DNA of 64,000 nt from Branchiostoma floridae. Lineage: Eukaryota; Chordata; Leptocardii; Amphioxiformes; Branchiostomatidae. The translations under genes were made by a program, and so were the position numbers. The stretch covers positions 5,892,260 to 5,956,259 of the forward strand of contig NC_049997.1 in the NCBI RefSeq assembly GCF_000003815.2, in the 5' to 3' direction. The notes under the pieces are model-generated. The model did not search any database and had not been told where the DNA came from. It was given only the letters and a program-made list of their open reading frames with translations. Below, one piece after another: positions 32,511-42,800 of the stretch (positions are counted from its first letter, which is position 1; each line of letters begins with the position of its first letter).

Positions 32511-32660
32511 AATTACTCAAGCAACTGGATATGATTTTGGAAACGGTCAGACGTTTCAACTGGTATCCACCAATTTTCGTCTGTGACACTAATGTGATCT
32601 GGAAGAAACAGGTCTTTTATTCTCTAACTATGAATGAAGACAATTTCAGAAGTTGCATTG
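32511..32660. repeat. dispersed repeat with 'GGTCAGACGTTTC', copy 2
   Basis: This is the partner of 22890-23045. The middle differs (CAACTGGTATCCACCAATTT here), the rest is close. Confidence 0.55.
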
Positions 32661-32712
32661 TAAGAGAAATTGGGGCTGAAGACAATATTCATCGACGTAA
32701 CAGTGACAATGC

Positions 32713-32812
32713 ATTGAACAAAGTCTTCTTCGTTACACAACCTTCTTTAATTCTTCAGTACACATGTTGAAGAATTAAAGAACGTTGTGTAGCGAAGAAG
32801 ACTTTGTTCAAT
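32713..32812. mobile_element. 100-bp near-palindromic MITE
   Basis: Arms 32713-32757 and 32768-32812 (45 nt) pair with two mismatches around a 10-nt loop. The end is ATTGAACAAAGTCTTCTTCG. A diverged relative lies at 36289-36357 (GAACAAAGTCTTCTTCGTTT ... GACTTTGTTCGATTGAT). Confidence 0.85.
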
Positions 32813-33201
32813 TGATATGCCAACCTGATGAAAATATATACGGAGTGTCAATGCACTTTGGAAGTTACCACAAATGTCGCCACTGTGATCTGACAACCCA
32901 CGGTATGGCATTGATTCATAGCTGTCAAATAACAGACTACAGCAGAAGCCAGTTAATTGCACAACGGATTAAAGCACACTTCTGCTAACTGCACGGAACG
33001 CCAAAATCCCATCCATCTGGAAAGCTTCGGCACCAGCCTGATAACTGCACGGCATACGCTGGCAAATAGGCTGCTGTGCAATTAAACGACTTCTACTTTA
33101 TTGCGTTAGTATTCGATGTATAGTGACGTGAAGAAATGGGCGTAAAGTGCATGTTAGATTCAGGTTCTTTTCCGATTGAAGATACAGAGACGTCCTGCAG
33201 T

Positions 33202-33405
33202 TCACACTTGTTTATTCCACTCTGTCCAAGATGTTACAATCTTTCCAAATCCAGGCTCCTTCTTTAGACCTCCTGTCCAGACTTCCTTCCTTGGATTCCT
33301 CAACCAGACCCTCTGACCTAGTTTCTCCCTGACTACCCCTGTCAAATGGGGCTGGTCCTCTAACTTCCGGGGAGGGGACACCTTACAACTGCTTTTCTCA
33401 TGCAT
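33202..33405 (-). other. weakly coding-like frame (possible retroelement scrap)
   Basis: The minus frame contains EKLGQRVWLRNPRKEVWTGG, which vaguely resembles the GDRVWLRN string at the C-terminus of gypsy integrases. There is no catalytic core, zinc finger or LTR nearby. I consider it a weak lead. Confidence 0.2.
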
Positions 33406-33522
33406 TCTATCCTACTCTATTCTAACAGTGCATTTCCCAAGGGTAAAACAGTTGTACAGGCTCTACGACATACCAGAGATTTGAACCCAGTACCTTTGGG
33501 TCACCAGACAACCTTGCTACCT

Positions 33523-33752
33523 AGGATAAGTACTCTCCAAGCAGAGGTTAGGCTCCGGCTGTTTTTATAACGTTTTTTAGTCGTTTTTATCGGGCTTTCT
33601 ATTTTGTCATTTTTCTTGAAGTACGCCAGCCAAACGTTAGGTTTTGACAATGCAGTACAAGATACAATACAAAACAGAAAGCCTGATAAAAACGACTAAA
33701 ACACGTTATAAAAATAGCCGGAGCCTAACCTCTGCTTGGATAGCAGGATAAG
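33523..33752. mobile_element. foldback MITE sharing the CTCCAAGCAGA terminus
   Basis: The element is about 33531-33744. The left arm reads CTCTCCAAGCAGAGGTTAGG and the right arm is its complement ending at 33740 (CCTAACCTCTGCTTGG), with pairing through CTCCGGCT, TTTTTATAACG and TTTAGTCGTTTTTATC for about 70 nt. AGGATAAG occurs at 33523-33530 and 33745-33752 as a probable target duplication. The terminal core equals that of the element at 25181. Confidence 0.85.
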
Positions 33753-33985
33753 CCCTATCACAGAGATCAGGACGCAAGTGCGGCAACAGGAATTCTAAGT
33801 ATATGTCAAAGATAAAGGCCTTCGTAAAGGTAATAAAACCAGTCTTAACGTTGTTATGCAAATTGAAAACAATGGTAAAGACAATGACTGTTTTCTTTTT
33901 TGTGGCCTTTACCTTTGACATATTATATATAGAGTCTAATATTATAGAGTTCCTGTCACCGCACATGTACGTTCTGATCTCTGTG
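33749..33985. mobile_element. foldback MITE, TIR TAAGCCCTxTCACAGAGATC
   Basis: TAAGCCCTATCACAGAGATC (from 33749) pairs with GATCTCTGTGAAAGGGCTTA (to 33985). Further inside, GTGCGGCAACAGGAATT and GTCAAAGATAAAGGCC have complements in the right arm. It starts inside the target duplication of the preceding MITE. A solo end of the same family is at about 47775-47822. Confidence 0.75.
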
Positions 33986-34149
33986 AAAGGGCTTAAACTT
34001 ATATGAGGCGAAGATGATGATCGCAGAACCCACAAATTTTAGAAATACTGGGGCTTTTCGTCTCCCTCTGCTTCCAAAAACGAAGTCAAACCCAACCTGT
34101 TTAGAAAAAGCCAACACTAGTATTAGAGTAGAATATTGTTCATAACTGT

Positions 34150-34235
34150 CCATTGTTACTTGTATATGTACTATGTTTAAACCATGTACTTGCAATTAGC
34201 CCTCGGGCACGAACTTGCAAATAAACTTCTATTAT
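34150..34235 (+). repeat. LINE-like 3' end
   Basis: 'TTGCAATTAGCCCTCGGGCA' followed by TGCAAATAAACTTCT looks like a CR1-type 3' UTR end. A relative, 'TTCAATTAGCCCTAGGGCA' and AGATAAACTT, is at 31905-31935. No coding part is recognised upstream. Confidence 0.35.
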
Positions 34236-34773
34236 ATCTGATGATGACGACGACGAATTTTGAAAAACCAGTCAATACCAAACGATCCTTTGAAACAACT
34301 TATTGAGATATTTTGGCCTCATCTTTTTATTTGTACGCAGTTCAAATCAATCTTAACGCGAAAATCTATCGTGTTCTCAAATTGAAATCCGACCATGAAA
34401 ACATGTAATTCTGATTTTAAACCAGAGATATACTTCCCATGAAATGACGCCTCCTCTCGATTTTTTACGGTCATAATTTTTATTGGAACATACCTCAGCA
34501 CAATATACCTCGCTAAGCCGGCAAGACTTAAACACCTCGTGGTGATGGTGTGATCCTATTAGTGTTACAATTATATTGTGGTTGTAAAATATACATATGA
34601 TTAAAACTATTAGTTATGCCGCAAATCATATTCATGGAGAAGCAATGATAGCGCTGGCATTTATTACTAAAATTCCTCTACCGATTTTATTTTCCTCTGA
34701 CGCAAGTGAACGATCTTTGATCGTAAGGTTACTAGATAGAAATGTACTGTTGGATGGAAAGTGTGATCGATAG

Positions 34774-34855
34774 ATACATGCATACATACATAACGTTACA
34801 TACATACATACATACATATATATACGTCGTACATAAATAGATGGATGGATCTGAA
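34774..34855. repeat. CATA/GATG microsatellite
   Basis: Imperfect CATA repeats (about 34778-34818) are followed by TATA and GATG repeats. Confidence 0.85.
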
Positions 34856-35129
34856 AGATCTTACAGATTTCTCGAAATGATATTTCAACCGATTTTTGGT
34901 CGCTCATGATTTGCCATACCGTTAATGTCACTGTCCTCTGGAAACGGTGCCGTATACACTACTCTTTCCGTTGAGGAACCGTCCAAATGTTGGACAGAGC
35001 TCCAAAATATACATGGTATACAGTGGTCTTTAAGTTGTCTTTCATCGGTCTTTCAGCCATCGCCAAAGTCTTTGTGTGATCTTTGATCTTGACACCTTAG
35101 ATACAACGCATAACTTTACCTTCTACACT

Positions 35130-35305
35130 GCCTATCCAGTACCGATCCCATAACCCCGCCACCTGTTCGATCATGGTTCTATTTCGAAAACCTCCGTCAA
35201 AAATAGCCATTTTTGTTCCGCTGGGGCTGTTTTTGACGGAGGTGTTCGAAATAGAATAGGGAGTTCTATTTGTTCGATATGGCGTTCGACAGGATCGGTC
35301 CATCA
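35130..35305. mobile_element. foldback element, inner arms 31 bp
   Basis: 35178-35208 and 35225-35255 pair (TTTCGAAAACCTCCGTCAAA with its complement TTTGACGGAGGTGTTCGAAA). Outer words CCGATCC (35143) and GGATCGG (35291) also face each other, so the full element may be about 175 bp. Confidence 0.6.
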
Positions 35306-35488
35306 CCCTCTACACTACCCTACCCTACCCAGGCCCCGGCATGACTACCCTCTCAACATGGGATCATCAAACCTGGTTGAAATGCCACCCGCGACCTTGA
35401 ACGTACCTGACAGCTTCTAAGTCTCCTATCGATTGATTGCCCTTCTTGGTTTGGCTGCAGTGGCATAGTTTCACGCGCTTGGTACACT

Positions 35489-35851
35489 TTCATTCATTTA
35501 TTTATCTATTTATTTATTTACGAAACTTTTAGCCCAATAGGGTTAATCTTCCAATTTTCACAACATTACTAAACTAACGACTAACCTACATACCTAGTCC
35601 CTTGACCTCCTGGTCGTTGGGGAGGAGGGGGGGGAGAGCACATACATACAATCAAAAAAGTACAGAGTGCAACTATACAGAGTATCAACAATCAGACAAT
35701 TGACAATAAGAGCACAGTGTCTATCTACAACATTCTAAAAAGCTTGAGGTCAAAGGTCTAGGTAACATGTTTGAGATAGCTTGGACAATTTACACAGTGA
35801 CTTGATGTCAGACGGCAATGACATCCAGATTATGATTGCTCGGTACAGAAA
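35489..35851 (-). pseudogene. 3' end of an L2/CR1-like LINE
   Basis: On the minus strand 35851-35750 reads FLYRAIIIWMSLPSDIKSLC and then KLSKLSQTCYLDL and TGA. This is the FxYRxxxxWxSLPxxIK pattern of the L2/CR1 ORF2 C-terminus. The 3' UTR runs to an AAAT-repeat tail at 35489-35521. It is strongly 5'-truncated. Confidence 0.8.
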
Positions 35852-35972
35852 GGTACTTTTTTCTGTTTGTTTTACGTTTGGGTACTAATAGTTTAAAGCT
35901 CGGTACGGCCCCCAAACTACACAGCTTCAAGCACCTGCACACTTTAACCCTATCTAGACCGTTCTTTTTATT

Positions 35973-35990
35973 TGGGGGGGGGGGGGGGGT
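35973..35990. repeat. poly-G run
   Basis: About sixteen consecutive G residues. It is a likely sequencing or assembly trouble spot. Confidence 0.9.
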
Positions 35991-36288
35991 AAATGTATGA
36001 CCCAAAATGTACGGAGGTCTTATTGTTACTAATGTCTGCCAAGCTTCCCGCGTCTGGCCACATTTAAAATCTCACTACGGCCCCAAAGTTACACCACATG
36101 GTGATTCATAAGCAACTGATGACCAACTGATTATCATTCACTGATCCTGGAGTTAGCTTAAACTTTCTCTTTATATTGTTTCATTGCACACAATAAAACA
36201 AATCAACAATGATAACGTCCTAGTAGCCCACTTCATACGTTGTATACGTGCACGCCGACACCTGGAAAACAAACGAAAGAAAGCGAAC

Positions 36289-36357
36289 AAAGTCTTCTTC
36301 GTTTCACAACCTTCTTTTAATTCTTAAATGCGGAACGACGATGACTTTGTTCGATTG
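36289..36357. mobile_element. decayed relative of the 100-bp palindromic MITE
   Basis: 'GAACAAAGTCTTCTTCGTTT' and CACAACCTTCTTTTAATTCT match the arm at 32713. The right arm is shortened to GACTTTGTTCGATTGAT. Confidence 0.6.
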
Positions 36358-36850
36358 ATCTACCAACATTATGAAGCTATTTACCAACATGTAAAAATAT
36401 TTACGGAAACTAAATCGAAAGACTATAACAAGTAGAACTAACAGTAGCAAAAATGGTCTTCCAATGGTCAGAACAGACAAGTATTTTGAGAGAGAATTTC
36501 CTAGGATGGCCTCATAGATGTGTTCCCTGTAAACCTTTCCGATGGATTTTCTCCAAACTGCAGATTGAACCTTGTTATCTCACCTTACATCTTGCCAATG
36601 TCTGTCTCGCCGCCGGCTCTTTATGGCAATGGTGTTGGGGAAGGGTCGGTAGGTCAAACTGAGATGCGATGTTTTCCCTGCCGTTGTCGCGTAGCAGATT
36701 CTTTAGACGACATTTTACAAGTCATACATCTTAGGGAAGAATGGGGAATCTTCGTTATACCCCTGTCACATTTGGTGAAAATCGATCGGACGACGATTCT
36801 GCGGCAATCGCCCGAGCCTCGCTTATAATAATAACTTAACTCCACAACTA

Positions 36851-37016
36851 GAAAGGCCGACATTTGCTTCAGAGCAAATACAGCATATTTCAGCCATACC
36901 CGTTCCCATGCAAAATTGAACTGTTCCAAATCACCCCTGTGCGGAAATCGAACATTCTAACAGTAACTTCTCGAAATGAACGACAAGAAAGGCCGACATT
37001 TACTTATGAGCAAATG
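36851..37016 (+). repeat. short duplication with 136-bp spacing
   Basis: GAAAGGCCGACATTTGCTTC at 36851 recurs as GAAAGGCCGACATTTACTTA at 36987, each followed by AGCAAAT. The spacing equals the unit length of the array at 38590-39275, though the sequences differ. Confidence 0.6.
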
Positions 37017-37099
37017 CACCATTTTCACTCCGCCCCTCTGCCGATGCAACAATGTTCTTCCACAATCACACATATCGAAAAAAATAAACATTCCAAAAT

Positions 37100-38580
37100 G
37101 GAGATATCTGTGGTCTGGTTCTACAACAGAATAACATGGAATTTGGTATAAGGGTGCCCTCGACATATGCACGGTAGAACGAAACATTTTTGGCATACAT
37201 CACTTCAAGAGGATTAATTTTTGGCCATTTTAGTATCATTTTTGGCCCCTCTGTATTGCCATGGTATTGGAACAAAATTTTGTATGGAAATGCCTGTGAT
37301 ATATACCTCCAGGGCCTTTGCAATTTTGGTATTCATGTCTTGACAATGATGAAGTCTCTGGTCTTCTTGTATTAAAAAAAATGGTGATGGCATGTTGGAT
37401 AGCAAGTGGGATGAAGTTCAGAATGATTATCTCTTCTCTCTCTTACAAACACACACACATACACACACACAGACAGCAAACAGTAAGAATGAAAAAAAAA
37501 ACTTTCAATTTTTACAGTTTTACTTTCACAAAATTGCAATTTTACACTTGTCTGCTCTCACAATCTGATTGACTTAATGTAAATACAATGTAATTTGAGC
37601 TTAAGTTTTTACATTGTTAAAAGTTAATCTGGAAAAATAGCAAACTACATACTAGATCTTATTCGCAGAAAATTACAATTCCGTCAAAATATATCTTTTC
37701 AGAATCGGTTGCGATCAATATCTACGTGTCCTTTTCTGGCTGGTTGGAATCAAGTCAGTCTGCTTCTTCCACATACAGTCAAAGGCCAAGCTCTGCTTCT
37801 CTTCTGTAGAGGGGTATGGAGGACAGAAACAGGGAGGTTAGAATTTCAATGCAAAGCAGAAATATCAAACTATAGGCAGATTTGGAAACAGTACACATTT
37901 CCACAACTATTTGCAATCTTCCATCAATCTGTTGCTGCCTGGGACAAAATCTGTGTGCCTCCTCCAAATACAGCTTCTCATGGACCAATTGTTTTCTTCT
38001 CTAGAGGTCACATCTTAACAATGCAAACAGGAGAGTGAGATTTGGCATTTCAAGGCAGACATCAATCAAATATTTGATGAAATAATTATACCATTGATTT
38101 GGAAAGTATACATATTGTTGCCAGAAGATAACAATGTGTTTGTGTTACACATAAATCTTCTCTTCGATCCCAATTCTGCACCTGTCTCTACAGTCTACAC
38201 CTACATGTACATGCAAGTCTAGCGACAAGAAAACAGGCCCTACCTGCTGTGTGTCATGAGCACAATGTTCTTACTGCTGAAAAAAAAACAGAGACATGTC
38301 AATCTTTGTTTTACACATTTGTGGACACTTCAAAATGTTAATGCACAATGCTTTTGAATGATAAAGGAATATTGCAACAGAGGTATAATAAATACATATA
38401 CACAACTTGTACTTGCAAATGAAAAGGTACAACTGACAGGATCAAAAAGGATTGACATGAATGAAATTAAAGCCATCATATAGAAGTCAAACCAGTGACA
38501 TTTGGTATAACATCTACACAAATTCTAAAAACAAGTCCAAAGGATGAATTAATATTAACAAAAATGATTCATAAATCCAC
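37100..38580. other. AT-rich 3' flank of the Helentron gene, no gene seen
   Basis: It contains a CA repeat at 37447-37470 and an A/T-rich stretch around 37490-37680. No coding-like frame is found. It would be the 3' terminal region of the rolling-circle element if the proposed ends are right. Confidence 0.4.
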
Positions 38581-38589
38581 ATGGCTCCC

Positions 38590-39275
38590 AATCACTGAGC
38601 CTCCACCAGGCTCCCTCTTGTCCTTTGGCAAGAGCCGGAGCGGGAACCTTTGTCATTCCCCATCCCCCTTGCCACCACTGAATGTGCCCTGTGGCAAGGG
38701 CCGGAAGCTGGCAACAAATATTTCATTCACAGGCATCCACCAGGCTCCCTCTTACCACTTTTGGCAAGAGCCAGAGCGGGAACCTTTGTCATTCCCCATC
38801 CCCCTTGCCACCACTGAATATGCTGTGTGGCAAGGGCCGGAAGCTGGCGCCAAGTACTTCATTCACAGGCATCCACCAGGCTCCCTCTTACCAATTTTGG
38901 CAAGAGCCAGAGCGGGAACCTTTGTCATTCCCCATCCCCCTTGCCACCACTGAATGTGCCGTGTGGCAAGGGCCGGAAGCTGGCGCCAAGTACTTCATTC
39001 ACAGGCATCCACCAGGCTCCCTCTTACCACTTTTGGCAAGAGCCAGAGCGGGAACCTTTGTCATTCCCCATCCCCCTTGCCACCACTGAATATGCTGTGT
39101 GGCAAGGGCCGGAAGCTGGCGCCAAGTACTTCATTCACAGGCATCCACCAGGCTCCCTCTTACCAATTTTGGCAAGAGCCAGAGCGGGAACCTTTGTCAT
39201 TCCCCATCCCCCTTGCCACCACTGAATGTGCCGTGTGGCAAGGGTGGAAGCTGGCGCCAAGTATTTCTCAATTAT
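38590..39275. repeat. 136-bp minisatellite A (5 units), hairpin in each unit
   Basis: CCACCAGGCTCCCTCTT starts at 38603, 38737, 38873, 39009 and 39145 (spacing 134, 136, 136, 136). Every unit holds CCCTTGCCAC and, 15 nt later, its complement GTGGCAAGGG, a 10-bp stem. Because 136 is not a multiple of three, open frames that run through the array on the plus strand rotate frame each unit and are artefacts. Tandem repeats of this size near the 3' side are a known trait of Helentrons and their non-autonomous derivatives. Confidence 0.95.
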
Positions 39276-39299
39276 GGAGCACCATAGACTCCCATTTCT

Positions 39300-39815
39300 C
39301 ATCCACTCATCTCGACAAGTCCTGAGCTGGTACAATACACACACACTCCATTCCTTTGATTCTGATTTCTGTTTTATCTCATCATTACACAACATACAGT
39401 ACACAGCATCATGGTGACTATAGAAATTGTCAACCTTCCACTCAGGTCAACAAGACCTGAGCTGGTACAATACACACACTCCCTTCCTTTGACTCTGATT
39501 TCTGTTTTATCTCTCATTACACAACGTACAGTACACAGCATCATGGTGACTATAGAAATTGTCAACCTTCCACTCAGGTCAACAAGACCTGAGCTGGTAC
39601 AATACACACACTCCCTTCCTTTGACTCTGATTTCTGTTTTATCTCATCATTACACAACGTACAGTACACAGCATCATGGTGACTATAGAGATTGTCAACC
39701 TTCCACTCAGCTCGACAAGGCCCGAGCTGGTACAATACACACACTCCCTTCTTTTGACTCTGATTTCTCTTTTATCTCTCATTACACAACGTACAGTATA
39801 CAGCATCATGGTAGC
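39300..39815 (-). repeat. 133-bp minisatellite B (~4 units) derived from the gene's 3' end
   Basis: GAGCTGGTACAATACACACA begins at 39324, 39459, 39591 and 39724 (spacing 135, 132, 133). On the minus strand each unit contains the last codons of the Helentron ORF: the gene ends YSYHDAVYCTLCNER-stop, and units downstream encode YSHHDAVYCTLCNER-stop or a close variant. Two units also carry CTCAGGTCAACAAGACCTGA plus G, a perfect 8-bp stem with a 5-nt loop (39441-39461 and 39573-39593). The gene's stop codon lies inside the first unit. Confidence 0.95.
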
Positions 39816-42800
39816 TATAGAATGTCTGTATTACACCATGATTAACAACAGCTGACAGTTGTGAAATGTACACATGGTCAATGAGAGTACATCTTTCAGT
39901 TGTAGGAGACTCTATCAACTGTTTGAAGCCATTTTGCATCAAGAAAGAAAGGATCATTTTGTTTTCACTTGACATCAAATTTTCATTAAAGTCACCAAGA
40001 ATCACTGTGTTACTTCTTTCCACTGCAGACAAGTGCCCCAAGAGTTTCTCCAAACTGGATATGAATGAGTCTTTGCGAACATTTGGGGGTCTATAAATGG
40101 CTACAATTAGATGTTTCACAGGCATGCAGTCAGCAGAAACTTGCGTAACCACACATTCTAGACTGATATCATTTGGGATGGGAATTTCAGAACACTTGTA
40201 TATGTCACGTACATATATTGCCACGCCTCCACGACTGGAATTCCTTGTCGCATTACAAGCTTCCTCGCAAGCATGCCCACTTGATCTGTCTTTACGAAAC
40301 ATGTTAAAACTCTCCAACTGAAACTGGGAGGACTGCACATTTTCTGACAGCCATGTCTCAGTCAGGCATATGATATCAGCTTCAACCAAACAAGTTGACT
40401 TCAGACTTTCAAATTTCTTTTCAAGTCCTTCAGTATTGTGATGGACAATGTTCAACACTTCACCGACAGATCTGTCACCAACATTTGTAAATGGGTTGGA
40501 TACATATTCGAAATGCTTCATCTTATTAAGTGCCTCCTGCACTGCCTCATCACAGTAGATGGACTCCTGTTTATAGTCTGTAATGTGAAGACCGCCTATG
40601 GAACATACCCTACTCAAGGCCACATACGCCATACCTGAAGCAAAAATATTTTTCATGGAGACAACTACTTCAGGAACTGTCATGCCCTGTACTTTGTGTA
40701 CTGTGCAGGCCCAGGCTAGCTTGATAGGAATTTGGTAGCGTTTGACTTTACTTAATTTCTTCAAGTTGTCCTCAATCTGACGAATCGGAACTGAATTCTC
40801 TGGTAGACTACTGGGAACTGCACTTTTTTCTCTTTCAAGCACACCTGCCTTTGGATTATCAAACTTCACAAAGACAGTTGCACCATCACTTGCATCTTGC
40901 TGGCCACCTGTTACACCTGTCACTGTTCCAAATGCACCGTTAACTAGACCATCCTCAACATTGACATTTCTACAAAGCATGACACGAGCACCAATCCCAA
41001 CTTTGACCACATCAAGGAGGTCGTCTTTATCTCCTTGTGCATGAGGTCGTCTTGTCATTGAACCTGTTGTGGGATCTTTGACAAAATCGGAGGCTTCAAA
41101 ACATGTAACATCTGAACACCTGAGATTCAACATCTTGTCATTATAATCTACAACAGCTTTATTGGTGGAAAAGATGTGAAGTGCATCCTTAGGATAATCA
41201 TTTGATGCAAAGTCTGTAGATAACACCCTTGATGATAGAGTTTTGTCATCTTCATCAGAAAGTTTGTCTTTTTTTCTCTTTACCCTCATTCTATTCAAAA
41301 GGTTTGCAAAGGCAGCATCATCCTTCTGTCTCATGATTTCCTGAAGTTCAACAACTTCAAAGATTGGATTCCACAAGTCAATGAAATCTTTTCCCCTGTA
41401 GAGACTTTGTCCCCTGACTGGAGGGATCTGATACATGTCGCCTACTGCCAAGATGCTCACATTTCCAAAGTTTGCACTTGACCTTGACTGGGTCAGCTGA
41501 CCCAATCTACCATGAATGGAAGACATGAGCTTCATGTCGACCATCGATACTTCATCTACAATCACAATTTTGAGGCTTTCATATTGCGCACGCAAAGTGT
41601 TAAGGGTACTTTCAGACAAGGGCTGATACGTCTTCGTAACACACATCAGATGAAAGGCATGGTGTACAGTGCTCCCACCGATATTGAATGCAGCAGTTCC
41701 TGTGGGTGCCGTAAGAAGGACAGAGACCTTGTCAGGGTTTTCTTGTGCCTTTCCTAGTAACCTGGTAGCCTCATAATATATGCATTTTATGAGATGGCTC
41801 TTTCCAGTCCCCGCACCACCCGTCACAAAAATATGAAAGGGATCTGGTCGCTTTCCCTGTGCAGTTTCCATACACCACTTCCTTACAAAATAGAAGACCC
41901 CCTGTTGCATTGGGTTGAGTGACTGCATCATGGGGACCGCAGTTTTATACTGGATCTTTGTCTGGCAGGCTTCTAGGGTAAAGCTTCTTTCTTTTGATTT
42001 GTCAGTTGTCGCTAGGTCAGGAATGTCATCCTCAGTGCCCTCAATAACCCCATCCACTTCATTTTCTCCCCTCTTATCTAGACAATCAAGTCTTTCTTGT
42101 TCCACTTCGGGGAAGATCTGGGCCCAAACATCTTCTAGATTACCATCTTCCGCGTCTTTACGAGCCTGCTCAAGTTCCTCAACATTTTGCTCAAATTTAC
42201 GCCTATTCCCATTCACAATGACATTTACTCTATCCTCCCTGTCTGATATGGGAGCAAAGCCATTCGAGTAGAATTCTTCATACTTGGCATATTGTGGTGG
42301 TTTCAACTGTGCATCATGGTAGTGTGGCAAGTACAACTTGAGCAATGTCAAGTAGAATCGCTCTGGCTCTTTCTTTTTATTAAATTTGGCAAAGCGGATG
42401 ACGGCTGGATCAAATCTTGTACGTTTTTGTACAGCCCCGTAATTATCCCTCAACACATGCCTTGCTTCCCCTCTGGAAGACTGCTGAACATTTTCTTGCT
42501 GGCCTGAACAAGAAACGACGCGATACTCGGAGACAAATTCTGCAGCACACATTGATCGGAAAGGTTCTTCTTGTGGCCTCGCCTTGTACCGATCCATAAT
42601 ACTCGGCATCCAGATGTTTTCTTCATCACCGTTTCCCTCGCTTGCAAGCTTCTGAATGTCGGCCAAAGGTTTTGACAAGCGATTAGCTTGTTCATCTGTT
42701 GGAATGAATGTGACTTGTCTTGAGCACTCCTTCAAGTTCAGGCTACAGACACGATAGACAGCCTCCTGGGCACTCACTTCCCTGTGGTGAAGGTAGGCAT

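Noticed and set aside
38495..39325. Several overlapping plus-strand open frames of 120-150 codons rich in Pro and Ser
   Set aside because: They are three-frame readings of the 136-bp minisatellite, which lacks stops on this strand. Frame rotates by one each unit.
39411..39845. Plus-strand 144-codon frame
   Set aside because: It is the antisense of minisatellite B and of the Helentron gene end.
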